Below, in pieces: positions 24,351-36,760 of a stretch of 64,000 nt of DNA; position 1 is the first letter of the stretch, and every line of letters begins with the position of its first letter. The translations under genes were made by a program, and so were the position numbers. The notes beneath the pieces were generated by a model that made no database searches, was not told where the DNA came from, and saw only the letters and a program-made list of their open reading frames with translations. This DNA is from Chaunax sp. Z400 (lineage: Eukaryota; Chordata; Actinopteri; Lophiiformes; Chaunacidae): NCBI GenBank assembly GCA_037577475.1, contig CM075204.1:10570855-10634854 (forward strand), written 5' to 3'.

Positions 24351-26540
24351 GTAAGTCCCCGCGCGTCTCATTTCTGACCGGGCATGTACAGTACAGGTAT
24401 GTGGACGCGTTGGAGACAGACGCTGGTGCGCAGCGGGTGACCGCGTCATGTGGGAACGCTCTGTCAACAAAATGACGCAACTGGTATTGGCAATCGACCT
24501 TAGCGTGTTGATCACTCTCGATGTGTTATTTTTGCCCTTTTTTTAATCAACAGTTATTGGAAAACACACTTTTAGACTCACAGCTGCGCGCGCACACACT
24601 AAAACCCACGCACGCCCCCAACCTTTTTTTCTTCCTGCACACAGTCAGACAGCGACAGACTCTTGTGCAGAGAGAGGGGCTTAGATAAGAGGGAAATGTG
24701 TCTTATTGTCTGCTGAAAATACTTTCTTTCGGCTATGAGGTCCAGCTCCAGAGTCCCAGAGGCCTAATTAAGTCTCCTGTGACTCCCTTTAATTCTCTCT
24801 CTGACACTCACATCTCTGTCCTGAGGGGCTGTGCTGCTGTCAGACTGACTTACTGAGGTCAGACAGTCATGGATCTGTCATACTGTCTCTCATACTGGCT
24901 AAACGCTGGTTTCAGGAAGAATTCACATGAGACATACTGTATAAGACCACACTTTTTATCTATGAATAAGCCCTGTTTAGTCGGACAAACTCAAGTCTTA
25001 CCCCAGGCTACAATTCAACCATAGCCTGAGGATATTAGGCAAATTTATGCAAGCAAACACACGCGGTCACACAATCCCACACTCTCTCTCTCTGAGGCTA
25101 CTTCTCTGGCCGAGGATGCCTTTTCATGTCTTCTTCCTGGCGCCCTCACACCTTCTCCTTTTTGCTTCCCATCTCTGTCTCTAACTGCATCTGACTCACT
25201 TGTGAGGGAGAAATCCAGCTGGCACACTGTGCTCCAGTCTGCTATGTGTGAAAAAAAAAAATGGAGGCGATGTGCAATAGCCATGTAAACCCATTAGAAA
25301 ATGGATTTCATTAGCCAGCGAGCTAATGATTAATACAATCATCATGTCTCTGAGCATATTACAGTAGATATGCTGGAGGAATTAACAGATTTGTGACATG
25401 ATCATTTTCTCTGAGTTCTCCTCTTAGCCTCTGCAACGGCTTCTTCCTCTGCTTCTTTTAAAAAAAATATATATATTGGACAGCAGATTGAGTTTGCTTT
25501 GTAATCACACCAGCTCTAAGTTAATCAATGGGAGGGGGAGAGGTGGTAATATGTGAGAAAGCCTCTGGATATGGGGGTCTTTTCCTTCTTTTATGGTGCC
25601 TTCGGCCATGTCGATTGATCTTCTGCTTGTGTCCAATCAATGGTGGTTGGATGTTTGTTTCAGTCAGCAGTCCTTGTGAATCCCTCCGGACCTCAACCGC
25701 CTACCCAGCAACACATCACCCTTCCGGAACTTAATAATCTGAGTAATGGTGATTGTTTGATTTGTTGCTCTCTTTCATTATCTCTTCAAGCCATACTGCT
25801 CTGAGTCGTTCTCTCTGTCATTTGAAATACTATTTATGCACCATTTATTATGCTGAGATCTCTTTCTTGTAGGGTATGTGAACTATATGAACTCAGAACA
25901 TATAGCCCGTCTTTCTTTTTTACTATATTTAAATATCACGCTAGAGCCTCATTTGTCGCTCCTCGTTCTTCTCTTTATTCTTTTTTTTCTTTTGTCTTAG
26001 CTTGTCATCATCTCCAATCATCTGAACTTGCAGCTCATAAAATGTAATTGCTTTCTTTTTTAGCAGTCATTCAATCCATTTTAATTTTCTTTGACCTTCC
26101 TCGTGTGTTTTTCTCTTTCTGTTTTTTCCTTTTTTTTAAAATACATTTATTTCTTTTTCTCCTCTACTTCGTTCTTGTGTCCTCTGATGTCCCAGTCAGT
26201 CTTCTGGTCCCGTTCATTTGTTATGTACCTCCTTGTTTTACTTAAATTCAAGTTGATTTTATTGTTCTGTATTGTTTTTATGCAGTATTCCTCTTATTTC
26301 GATCACCTCATGTTACTCTATGTTATTCTGATTAAGGTCTCTGCTCGGTCAGCAGATGATTCCTGCTCTTCTCTTCTCTTTTCTTCTCTTCTTGAAAAAA
26401 GCTTTAATTTAAAATGTTTGTCCTTTTCCCATTTTGGAAATTAATACAGGCAGTAAAGTCTTGATGTTTGCTTGATCAGTCCATTTATTGTTTGGTCTAT
26501 TAAAGTGATAACTTCTCTACAGGTAAAGTTTATGCCATCT
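24351..26540. other. Start of presumed intron 1
   Basis: It begins with the GTAAGT donor. CpG-rich sequence continues to about 24,620 and then drops to background. The segment 25,255-25,420 is free of repeats with clustered TAAT-type homeodomain words. From about 25,900 to 26,400 the + strand is T/C-rich. No exon is supported. Confidence 0.5.
25255..25420. promoter_or_regulatory. Candidate conserved non-coding element
   Basis: A repeat-free block about 1 kb into the presumed intron carries several TAAT cores close together, including CTAATGATTAATAC and CATTAGCC. First-intron enhancers of developmental genes often look like this. Conservation cannot be judged from a single sequence, so this is only a candidate. 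Confidence 0.2.
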
Positions 26541-26712
26541 AAGGTCTGGTTTTGTCCGACCAACAACCCAAAACCAAAAGATATTCAAATTTACTGCAAA
26601 GTACAACAAGAGAAACTAGCCAAATATCCAACTGTAGGCACTGGAAGGGTTGAAAAATAGTTGCTGATTAATTTTCTGTCTATCAATGAATTGATAGATC
26701 ATTACCGTATCT
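26541..26712 (+). repeat. Dispersed repeat family E (ends in a CTATCAAT palindrome)
   Basis: TTTTGTCCGACCAACAACCC and CAAAAGATATTCAAATTTAC are followed by AGTTGCTGATTAATTTTCTG and the palindrome CTATCAATGAATTGATAG. This word order marks a very common percomorph repeat whose intact copies end in ATCGATTAATCGAC-like palindromes. The copy here is diverged. Confidence 0.6.
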
Positions 26713-27136
26713 CTTGATACATTAACATCCAAACAGTTTTTAAGCATGTTCCTAAATACTGTATGCCTCTTGCCCAGCAATATATATATTTTTAAGTTCT
26801 ACATATGATAATGATAAAAAAAACAGAAAACATATACACTGAACTGACCATTGAGTTGGCTATAAAATTATGTATATTATCCACATGCATACTATGCACA
26901 GTATATATATGCATGCATATGGCTAGAAAAATAGTCCAGAACATGTACAGGGTTTCATACATTTATTTTATCTGATCAACATTTGCACTTTAAGCTCATC
27001 TGAATGAATCCCGCTCCTGTTGCTGTTGGAGTCAACAAGAGAAAAAGAAAATGTACATATCGTACCGATTTACATGCATGGTGTGCACCGTTTCTATTGT
27101 TTGTATCAAGGGCAAGTTTGCTCTGCAGTGATGCTT

Positions 27137-27160
27137 GGGTGTGGGGGGGTGGGGGTGGGG
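27137..27160 (+). other. G-quadruplex motif
   Basis: Four G runs of 3, 7, 5 and 4 are separated by loops of three, one and one base (TGT, T, T). This satisfies the usual G4 pattern with very short loops, which favours a stable parallel quadruplex. It lies on the presumed sense strand of the intron. Confidence 0.7.
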
Positions 27161-27264
27161 TGTGACTCTGTGATAATGACTATGACTCATATGGTGCCTG
27201 TCACCTAAAATCAACATCCAACTTCACACAATCTGCCGTCCTCATTCAGGCCCTTCTTAGATGG

Positions 27265-27560
27265 CCAGATTGAAGAGGGGAGAGAGAAACGTGGTGGAGG
27301 TCAGTGGAAGGGGTACGAGCAGGAGGTGGCTCGGTATTCTCACTAATGCCCTGATAAGAAAAGGGGGAGGCAAGAGAGAGGAAGGGACTAATGAAAATAA
27401 TTTTTTTTGAGGAAGGGAAGGGGTGAATAGAGATGGAAAGAGGTAGAGAAAATAGATGAGCCCTGCCGAGGGTGAAAAGGTAGGATAGAGAGGGAGCAGG
27501 AGGCAAATGAGTTGAAAGGGAAAGTGAAAAGAATCAGAGAGAAGGAGACAGAGCGAGAGA
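27265..27560 (+). repeat. Purine-rich (GA) island
   Basis: Almost 300 bp dominated by A and G on the + strand, with GAGAGA, GGAAGGG and GAAAG words but no fixed period. Similar islands with the same strand bias lie at 11,160, 31,700, 43,840 and 51,400. Confidence 0.7.
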
Positions 27561-29069
27561 GAGAAAGCTCACAAGATAAATGGCAGCGGCTCAACAATTC
27601 AGCTGCACATACGGTGTTCCAAACTCTAATCACAGAAGAATGCTTCAGTACCCTCTGATTACATTACAAAGACAGAAAATAAGAAAAGCATTGTCTTTCC
27701 TGCACTAGCTCCCTCCTCTGGAAGCTCTCAGCCATGCATTTATTTGCCGATGTTGCTATTATGTATTCATGGCGCTGTCGTCCTGCATGTGAGCCTGGAG
27801 GAAGATAGAGACTCCAGGCTAGCTAATCAGTATGCTAATCTTAGCTCGGGAGAGCTAAGGAATGTGGCCACGGCTGTGGTCCTGGTCTGCACTGCAAACA
27901 GGGAGAAACACAGGGCAAGATAGAGTGAGGAGGGGAAAGGGGAGGAGGACGCGGAGGAAGTGACAGAGAAAAATAAAGAAAGAGATGACGTGGAGCTCCT
28001 TTCTTATGGCAACACTCACACACACACACATACATGCACACACACCTCCACGGTCAGACAGATGTGTGAGCTCAAGGGCAAACACATACATTAGAGATAT
28101 TAATGAAAATAACATCAATGCAGACGCGTAGGTTACACTGATGCACACACGTGAGCACAACTGCATCACAGCAGTTACTCAGGGTCATACAGGAAAAACG
28201 CGAACACGCATGACCTACTTGCAGATATGTGAAGATCACCCTACAAGGATTTGAGAATGCAGAAAGGTCGGACACACACATGCATGAACAAACATTCCGC
28301 TGCTGTCAGGGACAAGAGCCTTTCTGCTGCCGCTTGAAGTCGTTCCCATCAGATTGCCCTGTCTCTCAGCCTGGTCTCCTGTGTCTCCGTCTGCCTGTTT
28401 GTTTACGGCTCGCTGTTGAATAAATGGATTGTTGACTGTTACTGAGAACCACAGCTTGGGGGCATCCATGGAGAAAAGATGGTGCGGTGTGCCCAGGCAG
28501 TTCACCTCATCGCTTGAAGAGCTGAAAACACATAATCACACATAGGTAGTGACACAGGCTGCCTCATATGTGTTCCCGTACACACACTGAATCTCTGTCT
28601 GAGGTTTACTCAGAAGCCAAGAAAATAGGACTAGAATGACCCCAAAAAACACACTAACTTGTGGGTGAGCGTGTGGACATATTTGAATATCTTATCTTAT
28701 TTTCAGCATGGCCTCCAGCGTCTTCCTCTGCAGGGAGGGAGACGGAGAGAGGAGCCACAGCCAGGCAGCAGAGGACAGGGGAGGTAAATTCATAAAGGGA
28801 GTCAACCTGTTGAGTTTTTTCCACTGAGAAAGGGAAGAGCCCCTGAAAATGGGGTCAGAGGCTGCATGTATATTAGAACAGCTTTTTAAAAGGTAGCTAT
28901 GCAAAAATGAAAGGCCATCATGAGTGTCATTTGAGGGTGGGCGCTTATTGTTATCACACATTGAGCATGCCACAAATATATATGGTATAGCAAGGAAAGA
29001 CAATTACAAATTTTTCATTATGTTATGAAATACTAAGCAGCAATGGGATAATTTGCAGTATGCGACTAG

Positions 29070-29567
29070 TGGTTGAAGTAAATAAGAACGTTCATACATC
29101 AAATGATATGTGATAATTAGTATGATGGAAAGTCTTTGGCGATCGAGGGGCATCTGTCCTGAGCAGCAGGAAGATATATATCCCCCCCTTGGAGTCCAGA
29201 CACTGGTGGTGGTGGCTGATGACCCTGTTGAGCCTAATGAATGATGAAGTTGGGGAATCTGTGAAGATGGGGAGGTGGAGGTTGCCCAAAACGGCAGCAT
29301 GAAAGAACTAGAGGAACGGAGAGAGTCGTGTTTAAAAAGACAGCAGCAACACGATAGGCTGACAGAGAAGGTGTGTCGCTGTTCTATCTGAAAGATGTGA
29401 CCGGCTGATGAGAACAGCTGATAACAATTGACAGCCGGACCGTGATAACAGGAAAATAAGATCGAGCATTCGTAGAGGGGTGAATAACAGAATAGCTTGA
29501 GAAAATAAAGTATAGCCCAGGTGTGCAAAGGTTTAGTCTTGCTGACTGAACTTAGGCTACAGCTTCA
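29070..29567 (+). mobile_element. LTR-like dispersed element, copy 1
   Basis: This segment aligns along nearly its whole length with 63,342-63,840 in the same orientation, at roughly 80% identity by eye. Shared blocks include AAATGATATGTGATAATTAG, GATAGGCTGACAGAGAAGG and AACAGCTGATAACAATTGAC. It begins with TG, ends with CA, has a TTTAAAA word about midway and an AATAAAG about 65 bp before the end. All of these fit a solo LTR. No matching 5-bp target duplication is visible, so the class stays open. A 174-codon minus-strand frame over this element is not a gene. Confidence 0.6.
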
Positions 29568-32500
29568 TTAAACTGGAGATGGCAGTGTGGCCACAGGTGG
29601 TGTATTTTCATGCAGAGCGAAGGAAACATTTTAGAATGAAGGGAACACTTGTTGATTGGGATCTTCAGGCTCACGGATGCTGCTCTTCTTCTATTGATGT
29701 GAGACAAAGGGCCTCCATCATCTCATAGGTTTTGAAATATCTATTCGCCGTTTGAACAATTTGGATTGGACAGGCAAGGACAAAGGATGTTTTGTTTTTC
29801 TTAACAGTGACAGTATTACAGTTGACAAGCAGATTGCTTCCGCTGACCAAATTTTCTCATTTTTTTTTGCAATAAACATCTGTTACAACTACGGATGTGT
29901 TTCATGTAATTTTGTACAAAGAGTAATTGTACCCAATGTTGATGTCAAACTATTAATCTGTCACGCCCTTGTGCATCTCATTCACACGTGCAAAGCCTTC
30001 CTTACTCAAAGCCTTTCAAACTCATGCTAAACCTGAGACTTAAAAACTACATGGTTAATTTTTTGCAAAAACTATTTTACCTTTCAAACCGGATGGGAAC
30101 AGGATGGCTGTTAGTAGCTCAGCACCCTAACAGTGAGGGGACATCAGGTGCAAAAGGCTGCTCAGAAACAATAGTGTTTCAGTCTAGTTTCAGTGTAATA
30201 GGCTACATTTGTTCTTAGAGGTGCTAAAAACATGTACTTGCTAACTGGCTAAACTAATGGCTGTAGACTCTTAGTGTAGTTCAATAATGGACCGTGGTTA
30301 AATTGAAGATAAGCAGCTACCCTGTGCTCTCTAAAAAAAATCAAGATGACCTTCTTGATTTAGCCTGAAACAAAGATCTCAAGCAGGATTATTTTGAAAT
30401 TAAATGGACAAGGTGCATTGTTCTCTGCAGCATCTCACTAAATCAATGAATGTTGGCCTTTTAGTTGACCAGCCTAATACACGCAACACATAAAAATTCA
30501 GGTATGCAATCAATTACAGCTGTAGTCCTTCTCGTTTCAATATTACCACCCTCAGTGTGTGTGTGTGTGTTTAGTGTGCCTTTTGTTAAAAAGTATTGAT
30601 TTTAGGTTAACGCATGAGGAACAAGTGGTTCATAAAAAAAGGATGTAATGCCATTTGCTGTGACAAAGAGCATGTGTAATGGAAATTCCATACACAGACC
30701 TTTCCTACCAACGAGACAGTGGAGATTGCTTTTTCAGTATAGCAGGCTGTTATCACAGCTTCATCTGTAGTGAAACAGCACCCAGCCTGTTCCTCCACAG
30801 CTGCTCCATGGCCTCAGAACAGTTGACAGCCACAACAGTTGATGCACTTGTGCATGCTGAGATGCAGTAAAAGTTGCATTAAAAGAGCATCTCTGTCTCA
30901 CCGATTCCGTTTTTTTCTTTTGTTTTTTTGTTTCTCCTTCTCTGCTCCTGGGATTTCAGCATTTAACCAGACCCCACTGTAGAAAAAAAAAGAAAAAAAA
31001 AAAGGGATGGCATAATGGCATGCTAATATGCTGTGACATTTACTTAATGTGAAAACAAATTGCAAAGTGTTTGGAGTTTGCAGTCAGGCAAAGTATCGTC
31101 GTTGCCTCCTCCATGGCTAATTGCACCTTAAATCCTCCATGTCCCATCGTGAATTAATTTGGTGTCAATGTGACTGTAATTACCATTAAAACTGCATGCA
31201 TAATATTTACATATTACATTGTCAGTGGTGTATGACTGCAGGGCTCAACAGGTCACAGTCAAAGACATATCGGCCACTATGACATGCAAATTACTGTTAA
31301 CTGCTTGTCCACCTCTGAGATGACATCATAGCTTTGTATTAAAAATAAAATTAAAGATTCAGGGGCCTTATTTGGAGTTTTTGGCAAAGAAAAAGTGATT
31401 AATGTTAAGTCTTTGAGAGCATTCCTGTAAATTGTGTGAGACGGCTTAATTGGGTCGGAATCCGGACAGAGTCTTACGATGTGCTCCTGCCTCCAGAGGA
31501 TTCATGGATGTGCACTTGTGCTTGTTTTGCCTAGGGCCAGTAAGCCCATTCAGAGAGAGATGCTAAATCTACTCCCCCTTTATTACTGCAAAAAGCAATT
31601 GCTTGGAAGAAAATGCCAGAATGGTACTTTGAATTCCTGGTGGGGCCCATCACTGAGATGCGGCCCACGGAGCTGAGACAGCTAACATCTGGAGCAAAGA
31701 CATGGCGGTAAAAGTGGAGAGAGAAAAGGGGGAGGAGGTGGAGAGAGGGAAAGAGGGAGTAAGATGGCAGAGAGGCGATGAGAATGAGAGAATAGGAGCA
31801 GGAAGGCAGACAGACAGAGAGCACAGGGGAGGCGGCGAAATGGGGAGTGCGAGACAGGGAGGAGGTGGACGAGGGAGCAGTCGGAGGAGCTTGAGAGAGA
31901 GAAAAGGACGGCGCAGGCAATGAGACTAAAGGCAGATAGACGAGAACACTCAGACGGTCCACCAATTGACAGCCGGCTGGGGAATAAAGTCAGCTAACAC
32001 AATGAAGCAGTCGGCAGACAGACTCGCCGCAGAGCAGCCGAGAGGCTCTCAGAAGTAGAAACAAATATTACATTAGAAGAGACAGAAGCCATTTGTCACA
32101 TAGGGAGACCTGAGAGGTAGTTAAGCTGAAGAATGCAGGGACCCCTGGCCTGGTTGATACATGTCGCCACAAGGAAGAAACTGTGCTGAAGTCGACTCTG
32201 ATCCATCATCTGTCTGGTGTCCTTCAGCGACTTCTGCACTTAGCAAGATACGGCCGGGACAAAAGTTTCACAACTCTTGTGAACTTGTTAATGTGCCTTG
32301 TGGGACTCCCCTCCTTCCCTCTCTCGCTACTTTCAAACACTCCTTTCATTCATCCTCCCTTTTCTCCCCTCTTGCCAGCTTGCCAGCGGCACCACCTCCA
32401 CATCAAGGCCCAGTGACAAATACTGTATGCTGACAGCCACGATTCAATGTTAATGTTTCTGGAAGATATATCTGCCGGACATTTATGGCCTGGATGGCAG

Positions 32501-33387
32501 CTGCACTCTCTTTGCTCCCAGATGTCAAATGTGGCTGTGATTCTGAAACCATTTCAAGGATTGTTAGAGACAGACAAACGGCCCGTCAGTCACTCACCTG
32601 GTACGTCAGTCAGTTTGCTTTTGGCTCTGTGCCATTAGGTGCATTACCCGGCCCTCTATTTGAAATGCACTTTATTTATTATATTTACAATTAAATGATA
32701 GCTGTAGTGGATTTCTCTTATAACAAAGCAGCTATTTTCTTGTTTTCTCTCTCTTTCTGTATTTCCCTTTTTCCTCTCTTTCTCCCCAAGTTCAGCTCCT
32801 GACACTATCTGTGATTGATATGGAAATTACAATGTGCTTGCCCTCATTTATCTTGCACCACTGCTTGTGGCTGCTCCAACAACCATTTTGGAATGCAGAA
32901 ACGATGAACTGATTTGCCGATGCTGTTGTAGGGAGCAAAAGGGATATACTGTAAAGATTTGATGTGAGACCCTGCACAGCCCAGAGGATGAGGAAGGTTT
33001 CCTGTTTTTAATGGAATACAAACACTGCGCCTGCAAACATGATTGTAACTACAATAATTCTAAAGTCCCAGAACGATGACTAGTTAGGGTCAAATGAATA
33101 CATAAATAAGTATGTAATCAAATGCTGTTGAGTCATTTAAATGCATAAATGCATTACAATAAAACCACACAATTTACCCAACATTAGTTTGAAAATGAAT
33201 ATGAATACATTTTTTTCTCTTCAAATATCCAGATTTTAGGGTCAGAGTTTAATGTTTAATCTATTTACCATTTTGCCAGCACAACATTTTCCATTTTATT
33301 TGTTGTTGTTTTATGACATACATATAAGTGGTGCTCAACATATTTTGGCTTGACCCAAAATATACTGAAGCATATGCTTTAGCCTGT
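29568..33387. other. Presumed intron, no exon seen
   Basis: A (GT)9 lies at 30,555-30,571 and a purine-rich island at 31,690-31,935. The block 31,010-31,340 is repeat-free with an ATGCAAAT octamer near 31,286, a possible conserved element. No exon is supported. Confidence 0.5.
31690..31935 (+). repeat. Purine-rich (GGA/GAG) island
   Basis: About 245 bp of GA-rich sequence with GGAGG and GAGAG words. It opens a 73-codon Arg/Glu/Gly-rich frame (31,702-31,923) that reflects composition rather than a protein. Confidence 0.7.
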
Positions 33388-33762
33388 GGGAGGCATGGTG
33401 GGGTAGTGGGTAGCACTATAGCCTCACAGCAAGAAGGTCCTGGGTTCAGATCCACCTGAGGATCTGGGACTTTTCTGTGTGGAGTTTGCATGTTCTCCCC
33501 ATGTCTGCGTGGGTTCCCTCCGGGTTCTCCGACTTCCTCCCACCGCCAAAAACATGTAATATAGGAGAAATGATGACTCTAAATTGACCGTAGGCGTGAA
33601 TATGTGTGTGAATGGTTGTTTGTCTTTCTATGTGGCCCTGTGATAAACTGGCGACTTGTCCAGGGTGAACCCCGCCTCCAACCCAAAGTCAGCTGGGATA
33701 GGCTCCAGCCCCTCTACGACCCTACACAGGATAAGCAGTTACAGAAAGTGAATGAATGAATG
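33388..33762 (+). mobile_element. tRNA-derived SINE, copy 2 (near full length)
   Basis: This is the most complete copy in the window. Head: GGTGGGGTAGTGGGTAGCAC (A-box-like) and GGGTTCAGATCC (B-box-like). Body: TGTGTGGAGTTTGCATGTTC, GGGTTCCCTCCGGGTTCTCC, GACTCTAAATTGACCGTAGG and GTCAGCTGGGATAGGCTCCA. Tail: GGATAAGCAGTTACAGAAAG followed by (TGAA)n. The tRNA-like head makes it a SINE. The tail resembles that of the LINE remnant at 59,190, suggesting which LINE machinery moved it. Confidence 0.85.
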
Positions 33763-36454
33763 TTTGGACTGCTAACTAGCTAACTAGCTTTCATGCACTC
33801 TCAATTGCAACATAGTGTTCAGGTGTTAAATCATAGTCAGTATGAGTATTCGTTTATTACATCATATATTTTCGTTAGGAATAATGGTTTTATCATAGTA
33901 TAAATACATTTTGGTAAATCAATAATTTGATATATTCACATATATTATTAAATATATATATATTTTCTTTTAAATGTTCTGATATTTTGCCTCATTTATC
34001 TGCAGAACCCCCTGAGAATATGGCATGGTTGGCTATAGTTAGCAACAGGTTTATGGCGTCAAAGCTTAAAAAGTCAGTAAAGTCGCTTTGCTTCGCACTG
34101 AGGACGTTGGAGCCGCAGTTAAGATTAAGAAATCCTTGAACTGGATAAGCCTGATCTCACAATACAGCCAGAGACGTGAACTGGTATGACACTGCAAGAT
34201 GCTGCTGTCTGCAAAGAGGCGAGGCAGTCAGATGAAAATAAGTAGTTGAGCCGAACTGTTGCAGTTTTAGTGTCTTTCAGAGCTTTAACGTACTCTCCCT
34301 GCAAGATCCTATCTTAATTTGACAGATGGAGTGTGTTCGCTTTTCCAAATTTAAGCCGTGTTTATGTGTGCTTTTACAAAACTACCTGCCAGCGATCAAT
34401 ATTGAAGCAGTCCATGACAGAAAGAGGCACAACATGAAGGAGTAGAGGCAGGGGTGTTGGAGAGAAAGCCAAAAAAAAAAAGAAAAAGAAAAGAGTATTA
34501 GACGAGGGATGGGACAGAGGGTTAGCAAAGCTGCAAAGGACACAGTAAGAAATGCTTCCTGAAAGTGCTCAGCGAGCTGCAGCAGTGTAATTCCAGCTTA
34601 TGCTCCTCCACATGCTGAAACATGCCTCAGTTATGAATGCATGGCAGGCTGGAGGAGATAGATTTTTTTTGTATTCCTCTCCTGCTCTCATCCCATCTCC
34701 GTCGCTCTTCCCATACAGTACTTTGTCCCTCCACAATCTCCCCAGTGCATCCCACTCACACTCCCCCCACCCCCAAGCCTTTGACAGTGATAAACCTCTC
34801 CATTGTCACAGTGACAGCAGAACATGCAAGTTATGTCTGCCTCTTCAGGGATGAAGAGCTCATTACGGCTTCTCAGCAGGGGCCCCATAGGCAACAATGT
34901 ATGTGACGCGCATGTGACACAATGAGTGAAATTCATGCAAATCTAAACTCTATTATGAATTATACTGCTGGATATCACACTGTGATATACAACACCCACA
35001 TTATTGCTGGCAAACCCCATATTTCATGTGGAACTCTCCATTTACACAGGACCAATGTTAGGAGCAGTATATTCAGACAGAGAGTCAAACATGGTTTCTT
35101 TCCAGTTCGTTCTTTTTCACATGGTTTTTCTACGTATGATGTCATCTTGGAATACGTTCAAATGGTATAAGCGGACGATTTGTAGGATCTTGGTGCCATT
35201 TCTGAAAATGACTCATTTTGACTCTGGCGATTTGATCTGATATTGGACTTCTATAATTATGAAGAAAACATCATCCAGCCTCAGGCATGGAACCACAATA
35301 TTATCTGGCTTTTCTGAAAGAGGCTCAATCTACATAATTTCAGTATCATCTTAGACACGATGGCCTCTGTGTGAATATGAACGAAATGATAAAAGATATG
35401 AAGTAACCCGCCAGTAGTTCATACAGTTGAATCTCACTTCTACTAAGGAGAAATTTGATTTTAAGGGTCAGGTCACCTAAAAAAAAAAGATTTTCCAGAA
35501 TTCATAACTATTATAATTGGCTGTCTCTGAGATTCTTTAGTGAACTCAGACCATTTCTGATATGTTCCATATCTGGTCGAATATGACTTAATATACACCA
35601 TTAGGACAGATGGTAGCATCTTATTTATATCATGTTTCTTGTCCAATTATGACCTGATGCCATGTCCAGAAATACCAACGCTCAATTTGTATCTATGGCA
35701 TATCTGCATGTGTCATTGCACAAACAATAAATAGCATACACTGAGTTCATATATGACTGAACATTCTACAGTTTATCTGGATTCTGACCATTTCCAATAC
35801 ATATTCATATGGAGTTTTGTTGACAAAATAACAAATCTTTGATTAAGAGCCCAAGAATGCAGACATATGTCATTTTCTTAATTCTCTGTAGTAAAATTAG
35901 AAGCATAATAGTTATGCATAATATCCTTAACATTTATCAGGCATGATACACAGAAATATACAATATTAATTTAAGACTTCTGCCAAATAAAAGGGCTGAA
36001 TATGACATCATCTATGCAGGGATATGTGATACTCAGGCTCTATCAGCAGCACACGGCCCCCGATCAGAGACTCATCTCTACAGATAAAGCCTCTTCAAAA
36101 ATGCCTCTCACGTCTTGGGATGTATGCACATCTAAAAAGCTCAGAAACACATGACGTGCGACACAAGAGGGGCGCTCTTACAGTATGACCTCACGTAATA
36201 TAGCAAGAAACTAGGAAAACATGATGTGCAGACATCCATTGAAGGTTTTTTCCAAGGGTGGGTTATAAATTATGACTAACAGAACTAGGGTTGTTGTTTT
36301 GTTTAATATTTAAACTTGCTGTCTCACTTTTCCTTGAGAATTCAAGCCCTCAGAATACAGAATAGGAACAATAATGTTCCTCCTCTAGCAGCCTCACAGT
36401 TCTTCATTTTCACCTCATATTTTCAAAAGCTCCACACCGTGTAAGGAAGGGGGG
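33763..36454. other. Presumed intron, AT-rich, recurrent short words
   Basis: No exon is supported. From about 35,080 to 36,060 short words such as ATATGAC, ATATCTGG and GACCATTTC recur irregularly, and they resume after the SINE at 36,800-37,090. This could be one old element split by the SINE, or merely composition. Confidence 0.4.
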
Positions 36455-36760
36455 GGGGGTCTCTTGACCTGGGGCTTTTCTGTGTGGAGTTTGCATGCTC
36501 TCCCCGTGTCTGCATGGGTTCCCTTTCCTCCCACCACCAAAAACACACAATAAGGTGAATTGATGACTTTAAAATGCCTGTAGGTGTGAATGTGAGTGGA
36601 AATGATTGTTTGTCTCTCTATGTGTGGTCCTGTGATAAACTGCCAACTTGTCCAGGGTGTAACCCCGCCTCTCCCCCAAAGTCAGCTGGGATAGGCTCCA
36701 GACGCCCCCCCCCCCCGCAACCCTACACAGGATAAGTGGTTACAGAAAATGAATGGATGT
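36455..36760 (+). mobile_element. tRNA-derived SINE, copy 3 (5'-truncated)
   Basis: The tRNA-like head is missing and the homology starts right at a G11 homopolymer (36,449-36,459). The body keeps TGTGTGGAGTTTGCATGCTC, TGTCCAGGGTGTAACCCCGC and GTCAGCTGGGATAGGCTCCA, interrupted by a C12 run at 36,705-36,716. The tail GGATAAGTGGTTACAGAAAA followed by TGAATGGATG is intact. A 5' truncation with a kept 3' end is usual for target-primed retroposition. Confidence 0.85.

Larger units (their letters stand above)
23490..24620 (+). promoter_or_regulatory. CpG-rich promoter / 5' region
   Basis: CpG density jumps here against a depleted background: 24,241-24,480 alone holds about 19 CpG, and runs such as CCGCGCG and GCGCGCGC are found nowhere else nearby. 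Vertebrate CpG islands usually mark promoters and first exons, and this one encloses the signal-leader exon at 24,242. I see no confident TATA box and cannot place the transcription start. A CAG|GTGAAA at 23,820 could be the donor of a 5' non-coding exon. It would pair with the pyrimidine-rich acceptor ending at 24,220. Confidence 0.7.
26713..29069. other. Presumed intron, no exon seen
   Basis: It contains a G-quadruplex motif (27,137-27,160), a purine-rich island (27,265-27,560) and an imperfect CA-rich stretch (28,014-28,045). The short open frames overlapping the purine-rich part arise from composition. I see no exon. Confidence 0.5.

Noticed and set aside
24130..24354. 74-codon frame overlapping the leader exon
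   Set aside because: It begins at TTG rather than ATG and is out of frame with the leader. The ATG uORF at 24,122 and the main ATG at 24,242 explain the region better.
29004..29528. 174-codon minus-strand open frame
   Set aside because: It lies inside the LTR-like repeat and the second copy breaks it with indels and different frames.
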